From NCBI RefSeq assembly GCF_000090795.2, contig NW_003546265.1:157651-221650 (forward strand): a DNA stretch of 64,000 nt, written 5' to 3'. The DNA comes from Amphimedon queenslandica. Its lineage: Eukaryota; Porifera; Demospongiae; Haplosclerida; Niphatidae. Of this stretch, positions 30,251-43,300 are shown piece after piece. Below the pieces are notes generated by a model. That model was given only the letters and a program-made list of their open reading frames with translations. It was not told where the DNA came from and searched no databases. Position 1 is the stretch's first letter. Every line of letters starts with the position of its first letter. A program made the translations under genes and the position numbers.

Positions 30251-33200
30251 CCCTTTCTCTCTAGATTGTTCTTGGTGCTCTAAGGTTAGACGATGGCTCA
30301 GGTATCACGCCAGGTCCTGCAAACCCAAGAAGTGTCCATACAATCATTTTTGCAATGAAACTCAAGTAAATACTTTATAATTATTTTTATTTGCAGGTGA
30401 TTTTTTTCATTTTAATAGAAAAAATTTTTTCGTCGTCGGATGACTATTCCATACAGCGAACAGTGGTCTAAGGGCCCTACCTCATCTCTTCATTCATCTG
30501 CCAGTGAGTCGTCTGTTTCCAGTGGGTCTATTCCTGTAGGAGGAGCTATGGGAACAACAAGACACTCTATCACTGCTGCTGGTCCTGGTCCATCTAGTAC
30601 ATGTAGGTGGGGCTGCTCTGAAGAAGGTTAGTACCTTTAAGCCTTGTCTGTGCATGTAAACTTTTAACTTTCTCTCACTTCTATTCTCTTTTGTCCACAT
30701 TTTTTACATCTCTCTCTCTCTCTCTCCCTCTCTCTCTCTCTCTCTCCATTTATCAGCTAAATGCTGTGAGAGTGGTAATTGTTGCCACGAGCCACATCCA
30801 CATGACATGGCGTCACCGTCCTCTTCATCATCGTCACTCGTCCTCTCTTCATCTTACATCACTAGTTCCTATTCTCAGGACATCATTCAGAGAGCACTGG
30901 ACGAGAGACTCCCAGAGACTGAGACTGAAGTGAAGGCGTACATAGAAACCAAGAAACAAATAAGATTAGTAAGTACAATGTACTATACAATACCAACTTA
31001 GCAAGTACATGCATAACCAGTTGTATTATACCATTATGGTCGGAAACTTTCAAGAGAGAGTGTGAATGTAGATGTACATGTACATGCAGTCACGGGTAAT
31101 TTTAATTTAGGCATTATTGGAGCGGCATAAGTTTTATCAGGAAGGCGTCCACTGGGAAAGGATTAAACAGCTGGGTTGTGGTAGCAGCGGAACTACCTAT
31201 TGTATCAGAGATAGGGAGACCTCGTTCTGGCTAGCACTAAAGGAGGTAACACAGCAGGGAGGGAGCAAATTATTCTTTAAATTATTCAAATTGTTCTTAA
31301 AATTATTTTGAAAAGTATTTAAATTATTATACTATTAACAGGAGCAAGAGTCATTGACAGCTGTAAATGAGACACTGATATCGCTCCGACTCTCTTCAAG
31401 CTCCAAAGATCATCCTCCAAATATAGTTGAGTTTTATGGAGCGTCACTCTTACCTCTACAAGTTGAGACTAAGCTACAGCTATTCCTTGAACTGATGCCT
31501 TGTACGTTAGTTTACATATACATGTATACCACCACTCACTAGCAATTTGACAAATTCTTAATTACCAGCTGTGATGATGATCTATTCCTCTTCTCTTAGG
31601 CTGCTTGCAGAGCTATCTTTATAATGGAGGCCCACTCTCAGTCGAAGATGCACACAATTACGCGTGTCAGTTATTTGATGCTCTTGATTATCTGCACGGT
31701 AAAATCAACCTCGTTCATTCGGATATAAAACGTAAGCAAAAGAAAAAAGGAAGCACATTCTATCCTTAAAACTTTAACTGTGTAGCTGGTAATCTACTGA
31801 TTGATGAGAACGTCCAGAGACTTAAAGTGACTGGTAAATCCCTTAATTATTGCCAGGTGGCTACCCTTTACTCCCCCCTCCCTCCCTCTTCCTTCTGTTT
31901 TGTTGTCTCTCTCTTCCTTTTTCTACAGATTTTGGTTGCTCTCAAGTCCTAGAAGACAGCCACCAGGGCTACTGCATGAGAGGAGATGCCAATGCTGGCA
32001 CTGTCCATTACAACCCACCAGAAGTAAACTTTTAAAAACTATTACTCACAAATATTTCCCTTTATTTATCAACCCACAGCATTACAGCGAGTTTAGATGC
32101 AGCTACGCACTCGACATCTGGCAGGCCGGATGCTGTATCATTGCCATGGTAACGGGGCGTCGCCCGTGGCGATCGATGTATTTAGACTGTAGGGAGAGAC
32201 GTTATAGGGCAGAAGTACAGCAGTCACAAATACAGCAGGTTTGTACAGGTCAATAATAACCCACTCATTCTCTCTCTCTCTCTCTCAGATCTGTAAAGTC
32301 CCTTATTCCCATCATGTGCCTGGTTTCTTAGACCCTGCTCTCCAGCAGCTGGTCCAGCAGTGTCTGTCCATTGACTATAGGAGGAGGCCATCACTCAAAG
32401 ACTGCCTTGGACTGCTAGCACAATCTGATGTTGGTAAGCTGATCATCAAGAGATTTGTCAAGAGATATGCTTTGTAATTTTATTGGTCATTTACAGTACG
32501 TGGCTACATCTGCTTTGAAATACATTCTAATACAACATGTAGATTATAATGACATAATTTTGATTGAAATCCACTGAAACTTTCTACACAACATAAGAAC
32601 ATGTATATGTATCAGGAAAAATTATAAAAATGAAGAATTCTCTACTTTTCATTTTTCACGAAATTTGGCAAAAATCCCTGTACTATAGTACAGGGATTTT
32701 GGTCCAATTTTGGAGCAACTTTAAAAATTCATAAGAAATCTATTTTTGATTGGAATCAACTCAAACTTTCTACACAACATAAAAACATGTATATGTATCA
32801 GGATAAATTATAAAAATGAAGAATTCTCTACTTTTCATTTTTGACAAAATACATGATCTTTTGCCCAAAAAGTCCAATTTTGGCTACGAGCTCAAGCCTT
32901 GTAAATTAATAATTTATTGGAGGATGTAAATAGGAAGATTAAAAATGCTTTACACACATGTACATGTACTTGGCTGAACTAGTAGCTACAATGTACAAAT
33001 GAGTTTGATCATGCTGGATGGATTCCAAATGATGCTATTTGATATTAAATATGATTTTCTGCTGCTTGAAATCCATCTCTCTCTCTCTACTTCCCTCCTG
33101 TAGTATCTGATAGTTGTAAAGGACAATGGCTCTCACATCTTGGCCTTCAGCCTACATGTTTCTCCTCTTCTTCTTCTCCTGCCCCAAAATCTTTTCTCGT

Positions 33201-33582
33201 TGATATTTATCTTGGATCTTACGTACATTATTCTCACTATTCTCTCCTTCCCGGCTGGCTGGGCTCCGTCTCATGTGACAGTCACGTGACTTATAGTCAA
33301 CTTCATGAACTCATTCGCAATTCAATTCCAGTGAGCTTCTCTATATTAAGAAATTTTTAAAATGATTTTAATAATTTTTTTATTGCTCTTTTTCAGGTAA
33401 CTCAGCTATTCAGATCTATGGAGTTTGGCTTATGCGACAACCTGCCTAATCTAATATGGCAGAAGTCAAGCATTAATCACGGCACAAGTGATACAACATC
33501 GGAAGACATCATTCAACTTTCAAGACCAAAAGGAACTGATGCAATTGACTCTAGCAAAGGAGTTGTCGTCATTGTGGAATGA
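29597..33582 (+). CDS. TAZ-type zinc finger plus NIK/MAP3K14-like kinase
   Basis: 668 aa from 14 exons: 29597-29668, 29978-30104, 30265-30365, 30419-30626, 30757-30968, 31111-31245, 31342-31501, 31600-31731, 31786-31833, 31929-32023, 32080-32238, 32289-32433, 33104-33330, 33397-33582; all phases close. Residues about 25-100 carry a Cys/His-rich module (HLSVCPGNGCSVDVC, then EYCSWCSKVRRWLRYHARSC and KPKKCPYNHFC) that matches the CBP/p300 TAZ finger. A second Cys cluster (RWGCSEEAKCCESGNCCHEP) follows, then a serine run. Kinase domain about 250-525: glycine loop LGCGSSGT, Lys284, VHSDIKPGN (Asp380), TDFG (Asp399), PPE, DIWQAGCC. HSD instead of HRD makes it a non-RD kinase, as in NIK (HGD) and TPL2 (HHD); EGVHWERIKQLG also resembles NIK. 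It probably phosphorylates downstream kinases in NF-kB/MAPK signalling (inference). The intron before exon 13 holds a palindromic repeat array. The tail 531-668 is not recognised. Confidence 0.85.
30204..30247. repeat. CT microsatellite in kinase-gene intron 2
   Basis: (TC)n run forming the polypyrimidine tract ahead of the third exon of the kinase gene. A similar run at 30711-30748 precedes the fifth exon. Confidence 0.9.
32540..32880. repeat. Palindromic intronic repeat array C (two copies)
   Basis: Two diverged units in intron 12 of the kinase gene, inverted relative to array A. Palindrome CCCTGTACTATAGTACAGGG at 32676-32695; conserved ACTTTCTACACAACATAA and ATGTATATGTATCAGG in both units. 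Confidence 0.88.
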
Positions 33583-34310
33583 AATGCAATTTACTGCAAT
33601 CATCACTCTCTCTCTCTCCCTCCCCCACCCCCTAATTTTATTCCTGTGGAATAGTTCTGTGTTTTTTGCTTGCAATGTGTTGCTTTATTTTTCTACTTGT
33701 TGTTGCACATCAAATTGTTTTTTTAAAGTTATTTTTGTACAATTTTAATTGTATTTTTGGTGGTTATGCGTGGGTGGTAAGTCATGTCAATCGGTTATGG
33801 TGGGATTTCAAATTGTCTTTTTTAAGGCAAGGAAGGAGAAGCTCATTCTTATGCACTTTATCTGCTGGTGAAACTGATCTAGCTACCTAGTGGTCTTATT
33901 TGTGTTTTAGGAAATATTAAGGAGTGTTATTATTAGTTAAGAGTAAAGGAAGATGCAGGTTCTGTGCTTCAATACAGTAATCAGGTATCAGTAACAACAT
34001 ATATACAATAGAATTTTATGTACATTTGACCATAAGTGTCTGTAATGAGACTACATGGTTTTAATGTTCACAGAAACTCGGACATAGTTTTAGTTCTAGA
34101 CTAGTATGTTCCGTTGTTTCTGCTACTTGAAATTGAAAGTTACTCTTTAAACTTCCTCTCTAATATTTACTACTATATAATTGGCTCTTAGTAAATACAG
34201 GGAGTGGGTATGTATCTACCACACCTCATATTCATTGTCTTTATAAAGCAACAACAGTCACTACCTAGCCTCTAGTAGCGCAGCAATATATTGTACAGGA
34301 ACAGAGGGAA
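33583..34310. other. Kinase 3' flank and spacer
   Basis: 730 bp holding the 3' flank of the kinase gene and the 5' flank of the small downstream gene. Short frames only; no gene supported. Confidence 0.5.
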
Positions 34311-34681
34311 ATGGCATGTACTGAAAATCCAGCAAAAATGGAAATTGGTGAGTGTTATATTATAGTTTTTATTGGATAAATGGGGTTGCACTTGCTGTAA
34401 TGCAATATGAATTGAATAACTGAGCTTAGCCTGAGGGCACAAATGGATCTAAATAGGAATGAAATTCATTTTCTTTATTCAATTCCTAATACTATGCAGG
34501 TACAAAAACTGAGACACAAAAGGTTGTGATGCTAAATGAAGCTAAGGAAAGACCAGCAGTTCGAAAAAGCAGAAGCAAGCCAACTTTGAGAGTCCAAAAA
34601 AGTCAAACAGTTGTGAAAGGAATACCAGAGCCAGATGGCGACAACATTGATTACAAACTCCGGTTCGATGAAAAACAATGA
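34311..34681 (+). CDS. Small basic protein of 72 aa, unknown function
   Basis: Two exons, 34311-34347 and 34500-34681, joined in matching phase across a 152-bp GT-AG intron. The protein starts MACTENPAKMEIGTKTETQK, is rich in Lys/Arg/Ser in the middle (RPAVRKSRSKPTLRVQKS) and ends GIPEPDGDNIDYKLRFDEKQ. No signal peptide, membrane segment or recognised domain; probably disordered with a conserved-looking acidic/aromatic end. An AATAAA signal lies at 34872-34877, about 190 bp after the stop. Neighbours are the kinase gene upstream and a glycosyltransferase-like gene downstream, all on the plus strand. Coding status rests on the clean splice and the poly(A) signal. Confidence 0.6.
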
Positions 34682-34877
34682 AAAATTCCAATATTTGTAA
34701 TTAAGTGTACTTTTAAACATAAACTACATGATAATGCTCTTTTGTAATAACAATTACCTTTAAAAATCTAATTTGATATAGTTCTAATCAGTTAACTGGA
34801 TTAATTAAAATGTTTGCAGCAAAAGGAAGATGAAGGAGGATGGTATGCAGCTGGAGTGCTTCTATTGTACCAATAAA

Positions 34878-35329
34878 GAGCATTTAATAGTCTACATACA
34901 CCTGTGCAGCAATCAGCCTGACAGTCATAATATTTCGTTTAAAAGTTCTACGTCAATTTAGAAATTTATGAACAATGTGTACCCAGAACAAACAATTTTA
35001 GTCTTTTGTTGTTAACCTGTCAACAAGTAAACTTGGTGTGCTGCCAGGGTGTGTATGGCATCTGTTTTGTCTATGCCTGCGTTGACATCGCTTTCATCGT
35101 GCATCGTGTCACGTTGATTGTTTATAGCTGCAAAAGATTTTAATCAAAGCATGCTGTGATCTTTGCTTTTCGCTACTAAGTTAACATCAGACACTTTCTA
35201 GCAAAATCACTCGGGGCATAGATTTTACATGACACACATGCATACCGGTAGATGCCGGCAGTGTAATTTAATTATCTCGTAGTTCTAGTATGTGTGGGTG
35301 GAGTAAATCCCAGCCACACCCATTTAACC
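34878..35329. other. Intergenic, 5' flank of the glycosyltransferase-like gene
   Basis: About 450 bp without a recognised exon; the presumed promoter of the gene starting at 35330. Confidence 0.5.
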
Positions 35330-37178
35330 ATGGATTCTAGCAAGGGAAGTAGCAACGGTTCTCCAAAGAAAAGACTTATCCTCATTGCTGCAGCCATTAT
35401 AATGTCACTAGTCTTAGTTTCATTCTTATGGGGCAGAAGGACATTGAATTGTAAGCAGAGTTATCATAAAATGGGTTGTTTAAATTTAATCCACTTCTAA
35501 TTTAGATAAACCACCAGAATCTGTTCTTCCTTTTAATAACATAGATAGTGCTAATAGCACTCAACCCAGCAAAGAAGAGCCAAGTACTCATGAGTCGTTC
35601 ATCAACCACACTATAAACTGTGAGCTGCAAGTCAATGGTGAAGTTAATGGTGACAAGAAGAATTTATCAGTTGTAATACTTGGAGGAATGAGTCAAATTG
35701 GTATGCAGTTGGCATTGTCACTGAGTAGTTTGTCATCAGTCACTGTATTAGAGGATTTGTTAAATGTTGACTCTGATCCTATGAAGTGGGATCGATGGAC
35801 TGAGCTTGTAAATAATAAACATATCAATGCCTTTATCATTGAGTTTAAAGATGAAGCTAAATTGCAGGCAGAACTTAAAAAGGCATCACCTTCAACAATC
35901 ATATATGTACCAACACTACTCTTGCATCCGGTGAATTTAGGACCCGGTAATGTAACTCACAGTGCAAGCTATGGAACTATCATCATGAAATTGTTCCTAC
36001 GTGTCATTGAAGTTATCAGAAGGGAGTTTAAATCACAGCTCCTGTTTCTTTCTGTTGGAAACAAAGGAAACGATTACAAAAAATTAAATTTTATTTATAG
36101 ACAATGGTTCCAGTCATTAGAGAATGTTTTTAATGCATACCGAAACTTGCACTCAGAGTTTTCGGGATCAGTCATAAAGCTACCACCGTTCATTGGTGAG
36201 TGGAGAGATCTTAATGCACCCCTACCAGTCAATGGGGATAACCAGTGGTACATCAAAGATGTCATTAAAGTATTAGAGAACATAATAATGTCTCGAAATG
36301 ACAAGAATTGTTCATTTTATTCATTTGACTCTCCTTCAGCTCTTTCATTAAAGAGAACAAAGTATAGTGATGCTATTAGACACATCAGAAAGTGGGAAGA
36401 GAAGTATACTAGCGACTTAAGAGCTTCAAGAAATTTCACCATTGGCGCTTACTTTTCACATTTAACTGATAATTTTTATCACAGGAAAGTTTTGAATAAC
36501 AGATTCTCATACATGCAAAAATGGATAAAAAGCAGCTACAAGTTTGGACTTCAGAGCGTAATATTTCACGATAACCTACACCCAATGTTTGTAGAAAGGA
36601 TAATAGAAAAATTTAATAATCCCAAACCCATTTTTTTGAAAGTAAAATCGAGGAACAAGAAATCGCCCAACGACCAAAGGTTCTATTTTGTGTACGAATA
36701 CTTACTAAGGAACAAAGATGTCAATATGGTTATGGTCAATGATGTTAAAGACGTTGAATTCCTAACTGATCCAGCACTAATAATGAAAGCAATTGGGGAC
36801 TACTTTTACGTTGGGAAAGACACTGGATTTATACTATACACAAACTCAATACAAAGGAGAGATTTTCAAAAGTGCTATGCAAATGGTAATGCTTGGATGA
36901 TTGAGGAGTCCATGAGACTTCATGGATTTTTAAACGTCGGAGTGCTTGGGGGGACCAGAGCATCCATGCTGGCCAGTCTAGCTTATTTTGTTCACTGCTT
37001 AGATAGGACTAGCACTGATCAGTGTTGCTGTGACATGTCTATTGCTCAATACATTTACCATACTGTGTATTTTGATCAACTTTTTATTGGCTATCCCTTT
37101 AACATGGCTTTCAAGAATGGGGAGCCGGGACCATTTGGAATGGCAGTTAAGCATAAAGATACTTTTGAAGAAATTTAA
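35330..37178 (+). CDS. Type II membrane protein: Rossmann-like half plus glycosyltransferase-like half
   Basis: 597 aa from exons 35330-35450 and 35506-37178. A short basic cytosolic tail (KGSSNGSPKKR) is followed by one membrane segment (LILIAAAIIMSLVLVSFLW), the layout of Golgi glycosyltransferases. After a Ser/Thr/Asn-rich stem, VVILGGMSQIGMQLALSLSS resembles the GGxxxIG nucleotide-binding start of short-chain dehydrogenase/epimerase folds, and the following 230 residues keep alternating strands and helices (TIIYVPTLLLHPVN). The C-terminal half has FYFVYEYLLRNKDVNMVMVN followed by DVKDVEF, which looks like a metal-binding DxD-type segment, and FLNVGVLGGTRASMLASLAY, a motif seen in nucleotide-sugar-dependent transferases. 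The exact family is not recognised. Several NxS/T sites support a luminal location. It ends 166 bp before the stop of the oppositely oriented neighbour. Confidence 0.7.
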
Positions 37179-37344
37179 AATAAGCAATTAATTTTATTTT
37201 CAAAAATTGGGAAGTTATTAGAATCATAAATAATTATCATTATAAGATACAGTACTTTTGTCTCCATGCATGCGTCACGTGCTATTCAAGAATTACTTTT
37301 AATGCGTTGTGATAATGTAAGATTATGAATTGTGTTTTAGTCAA

Positions 37345-40300
37345 TCAATGAAACTTAAGCGATACTGTTACTTTCGAAGCTTTACCCTCTTTCTTTTTTT
37401 CTTCAATTAGTGGGCCAAGCATCATTAGCAACGTAGAAATAGGAACAGTCATTTTTATACTTGAATCATCACTTCCTTCATCATCATCAGCATCAGTGGA
37501 GTGATGTTCTTTTATGTCTTGTGTTGATGATCCTAACTCTTCAATAGTAACACGTTCACCAGTGCCACCAGCTATTGGTAAGTTTGAGTGTTGCTCTAAT
37601 ATAATGACAAGGTCATCTCTCATGCAGTTAACTAATGCTTCTCCTAGTTTAGTGTATGTGCCTAAACTCTTAGACTGGCTCAGCCATCCTTTTAACATTA
37701 GTCTAGCTCTTTCAGCAGTATCTGATGAGACTCGTGCTATCATGGCAAGCTGCTGATCATCTACTTCTAAGTAACGCCCAAGCATCTTCCAGTTGTTTAG
37801 GTTCTGGGCTAAATCTTTAAAGAGTTTATCAGGAGAATCAATGATTGTTCCTGGTAGACTGATTTTTAGTACTGGTAATGGGATTAAAGCTACTGACCCA
37901 AAGGGAGTTATAGGGCCATGCTGCACAATGTCAAACTTTTGAGAAAATGGTGTGGCTCCTGGTGTACTTTCTTTTAAAAATTCATCAGGTTTCCTTGATA
38001 AAGGCTGACTGGCTGATGTACTAGTGGAGCGCTTTGATATTAACTCCTTTCTTCTTTGAGTTTCAGGTGTGGCCTTAGATTTAGGAGCCTTTACAACTGT
38101 AGGAGGAGTAAGTTTCTTTCCTCTAACAGGAGGAGATACTTTTGAAGTGACTCCTTGATGATCCTGTTTAGTTTTAGCTTGTTTATTAATGGCTGCTCCA
38201 CCTGCACTAGTAGTTTTAGAGCTAGCAAGTGTTCCTCTTAATTTAGGTTCAGCCCCAGTTGTGGTTGCTTTAGTTTTAAAAGAAGGAGCTAGAGATGAAG
38301 GTAGTCTCCTTTTATCAGTCAAGGAATGAGTGGATGCTGTGGGGGAAAGTGTTTTTGATCCTCCTTTTGGCAATCGACTGGAAGGTACAACTGACAATAC
38401 TCCAGTTTTTGTTGGTACTGCCGATGCTCTTTTCTTTGATATTGGAGATACAGAAGGTGACAAACTTGACTTCTGTACGGCAGAAGGTGTGGAAGTTTTA
38501 ATTGCTCTATGAACACGTTCGTCACTAGTGCGAGCTACAATAAGACAAAAATTACCAATGTTGCATAAAACAATTCTTAATTCTTACCAGTTGTGGTTGG
38601 AGGCCTTACTGAAATCTCTGTCCTTTCTGTTGATAAATATTTTGCCTGTCCCAATTTTAACATTGCTTCTGTATCTTCTTTTTCCTGTCCTGATTTTAAC
38701 ATTACTTCTATATCTTCTTCTTCTTCTTCTAGTGAAGAGGTTGATGACTGAGAAGCTAGTTTTGCCTCAGGTTTTGCTGCTGGTTGTACAGTAGCAGTAA
38801 CAGTTGCTGCAATAGCTGTATCAGTTACTGGCTCAAGAGTCTCTGGTCCACTCTTTCCTCCTGTCTTTATAGTTTCAACTGCAGCAATGAGACAATAGAA
38901 TAAGAAAAACAACTTGTTGAAGACTCAGTTATTATCACACCCCCAAACCAAGCCCAACTTGTATCAAGTATAATGTAATATTAAGTGAGTAACATTTCAT
39001 TATGAAAAGAATATTTTTCATATCCCCATCAATTGCAATGTATAAAATCCCAAATATCTTATCTACCTCTTATGTCAATTGGTTGCATAGGTTCCTCTTC
39101 AGAACTCGTATCTTTCGTTAATTTCTTTAATCTTGCTTCTCTTATTTTTTGTAACTGTTCTTCTTTTAATGAGTCAGAAGAATGGGTTGGTTTTGTAGCT
39201 CCTGAACTGCTAGTAGCTGCTACTGGAGGACTTACTGTTGTAGGGACAGCCACTTGCTGGTCACCTTCATCACTGCTAACCACACGTTCTATTCATAAAA
39301 TATCAAGTGTATTCACTCCACAATAATATATGATAATGTTAATGATACACTCAATCCTATACATTACCCACAACTTACGTTTTTCAGAAGGATAGGGATC
39401 ATCAAGATCATTAAAATTATTCTCTATGAATTAAAGTATAAAAAAATCACTACATCGGTATCTGTACCTGTTATAGCATGGCCAGGAGATACTTCAAATC
39501 TTATTTCCTTCTTAATTCGTTGTTTCTTGTCAGTAGACTTGTCAGCAGCTGAATCATAGCCTTTATCACTAGTGAAAGCATTTGTGTCTACTTCTAATTT
39601 TTTATCAGAATCTTTATGCTTCTTCTCTTCTCCACCACCCAGTGTATAGCCTGTACACAATTAACATAGGGATAACTATAGTAATTATTATAATAATACC
39701 TTTTCCTGAAAAATTAGCAGCTTCAGGAGTAGCAGCAGCAGCAGGAGGTGTTGCAGAAGCTTGAGGCCTCATCAAAGTCCTTTCTAACATTGCTTCTGCT
39801 GGAAACGGAGTACCAACAGAAAACTGTTGTCGAAACAAAGACGATATCAGTTCAGAGCCTACAAAATAAGAAGTGAATGCTACTATAGTAGTACAATATA
39901 ATGGTAACTGACCAGTCCATGGTACATTGTCAGAGTCTTGGAATTGGTGAAAGGCAAGCATGAGTTGATCGGGGAATCCTTCTCTTCCCATTTCTCTCAA
40001 GACTCCCTCAAATTCACTCTAAAGGGAGAAGTTGTTATAAAAGTTCTCCATCATTGTTCATATCTCATACTTGACGGCAAAAACGAGCAGCAAGTAGGAA
40101 GTTCAGTGGAGATGGAAAGCCTTTAATGAACTCAGAGAAAAACTCACCACCTCTAGTAGTTGCCTGCATAATTGTGGACATTAGTTCAAATTATAATAAT
40201 ACATGAACATACAGCCGAGTCAAAAAAGTATCTTGAGAAAAAATGAACAAGTGTTGTTTCACCTATTTCCTCTGCTTTTTTGATTATATCTTCTTGCTAG

Positions 40301-43300
40301 AGAGTTTGCATATAACATAAATTATTTTATTGACATTACCGAGTGTCTTTGAAGACAAGCAAGTATTAAATATTGGGCAAAGTCGTGAAGGACTTCAACA
40401 GCTGAAGTCTGAAAATGTCGCAAGTTTCCGAATGCGTCCTAACAATAACAAAAAATGAACGATATTGACTAACAATAAGAATCAATACCAGTCCTCCTAA
40501 TTCAGAGCTGCCGCTAGCAAGAGCTTGGGATGAGACTGGAGGAATAGAAGGAGGAGGCGGTGTCTTGGGACGTGGCTCAAAAGGATTATCTGTATCGGTT
40601 CCAGACTCATTTGTCTCATAAGATATTTTATGAGGAGGACTGGTAGGAGCTGATGGTGAAAGAGTCCTAGGACCACCTCCACTGGCACTAGCACCAGGAA
40701 TAGCTCCTAAACTTGTTGGTCTCGGTAGAAAAAGCTCAGGAGAGGCAGGGCGGGCTGGGATAAGACTAGGGGTAAAGTTTCCTCCTAAATCATTAACAAT
40801 ATATTCTTCATTGCCACTAGGAGGAGGCTGGTCATCATCAACTGAGGAGAGCATGTTAGGAGGTGAAATTCTACTTTCAGTAGATGGTGGTAATGATTGT
40901 ACTGGAGTTCCACTGATGTGAGCTGATGTTGATGGAAGAAGAATTGGTTGAGTTGATAGAGGAGGAGGTAATGAAGAAGTCATGATTGGTTGAGTGTGTG
41001 TTGAAGTTGGGAAAGACAAGTCAGGGAAAGAAGCAGCTGGTTTTGGAAGAGATGGAGTAGAGAGTAAAGGAATGGAAGGAGGAACTGGGCCACTACTAAC
41101 TACAGGAGGAATTGGGCCACTACTAACTACAGGAGGAACTGATAACTGATTAGTTGTAGATAATGTAGAAAGACTTTCCTCTACTTTAGTGACTGGAGGT
41201 GGTGGCATTTCAATATCTGACAAATTATTAACAAACATTTCTTCGTTGTTTTGACCACCAGGTTGAGTAGGCTCAATATCAGAGAAGTCATTCATCATAG
41301 ACACTGTTACCGGAGCTGATAATGATTCACTCTCATCACCTTCAGCAAGAGCAGACAAGTCATTATAAGCAACACTCTCACTAGCAGTAGCAGTATCTCC
41401 AGTAGTAACATTTAATACTGCAGGACTTGTACTTGTACTTGTATCGTCAGCAACATTTAATACTGCAGGACTTGTACTTGTATCGTCAGCAACATTTAAT
41501 ACTGCAGGACTTGTACTTGTATCATCAGCAACATTTAATACTGCAGGACTTGTACTTGTAGCATCAGCAACATTTAATACTGTAGGACTTGTACTTGTAT
41601 CGTCAGCAACATTTAATACTGCAGGACTTGTACTTGTACTTGTATCGTCAGCAACATTTAATACTGCAGGACTTGTACTTGTAGCATCAGCAACATTTAA
41701 TACTGCAGGACTTGTACTTGTACTTGTATCATCAGCAACATTTAATACTGCAGGACTTGTACTTGTAGTACCAGCAACATTTAATACTGCAGGACTTGTA
41801 CTTGTAGCATCAGCAACATTTAATACTGCAGGACTTGTACTTGTACTTGTAGCATCAGCAACATTTAATACTGCAGGACTTGTACTTGTAGCATCAGCAA
41901 CATTTAATACTGCAGGACTTGTACTTGTAGCATCAGCAACATTTAATACTGCAGGACTTGTACTTGTACTTGTAGCATCAGCAACATTTAATACTGCAGG
42001 ACTTGTACTTGTACTTGTAGCATCAGCTTGACTGCTTAGATACTTTTGAAGACATTTATTAAGAGCAGGGAAGTCTCTACTCTCCTCAAATAGCTTTCTC
42101 TATACAACAAGATGCTAACATTCATAATCACCACAACATGCCTTACCAATCCACCATATCTCTCCCATATCAATTGAGCACATCGAATGTGTCCCTTTGA
42201 AAGAGCTTCAGTGAGAGGATCTGCTATCTACAAAGACATCAATTAGTACATTGTTACAATCAATTATAGTAACTTACATAATCAACATCACATATGAACA
42301 AACGGTGTCTTGTTATGTACTGTACAACATCAACAAGATTTGACGTACAAGGTAAAAGAAGAGGAGAAATATGTCCTTCTGATTTATCTGGAGGCTAACA
42401 CAAACAAGGCTTTGATGACAAATTTGTACTGTATATGCTTACCTTTCCTATTACTCCTGTAGAGTTTAAATTAGCTCCTTTCTCTATGAGCATTTTTAGT
42501 ATATGAATGTACCCTCTTGCTGCAGCATCTGCTAATGGAGTCACACAATACTCTTCTCCTGCAGGACCACTGCATTTCTATAAATTTTCAATTGGCAAAA
42601 GAGTTGTGTTAATTTAATGTTTAAAATTAATTATTACATACAGATATTCTTACTAATAGTGCTTACTCTTATGTGATTAACAATGTGTGGTGAAGAATTC
42701 CTCTCTAATAACATTCTCACAATATTATCACAGCCGGCAACAACTGCTATAACCAATGGAGTATAGTTCTGTTTGTTGGCAGCTCCTATATCAGCACCAG
42801 CATCCAAAAGGAGACTAACACATTCAGGACTGTCTATATCAACCAGTAACAGTGGAGTTGATTGATTCTACATATAAGAAGAATAATAATAGTCTGGTTT
42901 ACAAAAGACACTACTCATTAAAGGGCATTATTTATAAGTATCATTAGTGTATATTGGTAAACAAAAATGCTTTACATTATCTCTAATATCAACTGTAGCA
43001 TTTTTCTTTAGAAGTAGCTTCATTATATCTTTGTCCCCAAGTTCTGATGCAATGTGAAGTGCAGTCATTCCTTTATTAGTTGGATCTATTTGATCAACAT
43101 CAGCTCCAAAGTCTAACAATAACTCAACATGTTTTCTCATACGGAGTCTCACTGCTATGTGAAGAACTACACTACCATCCTATGCCAAACATAAATAATG
43201 ACAACAATACTGGATAAATAGCAGTATATATACACCTCTGCTAAATCTTTTGGTACCATTCTGTTTATTTCTTCTACTGGGTTCTCAAGTCCCTCCAAAA

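Noticed and set aside
29991-30380. Alternative frames through the kinase gene's CT repeat
   Set aside because: They read through the microsatellite in intron 2; the spliced frame restores the TAZ-type cysteines.
41404-42030. CRISPR-like array
   Set aside because: No spacers; 39/45-bp units are nearly identical throughout, stay in frame and belong to a coding exon of a eukaryotic gene.
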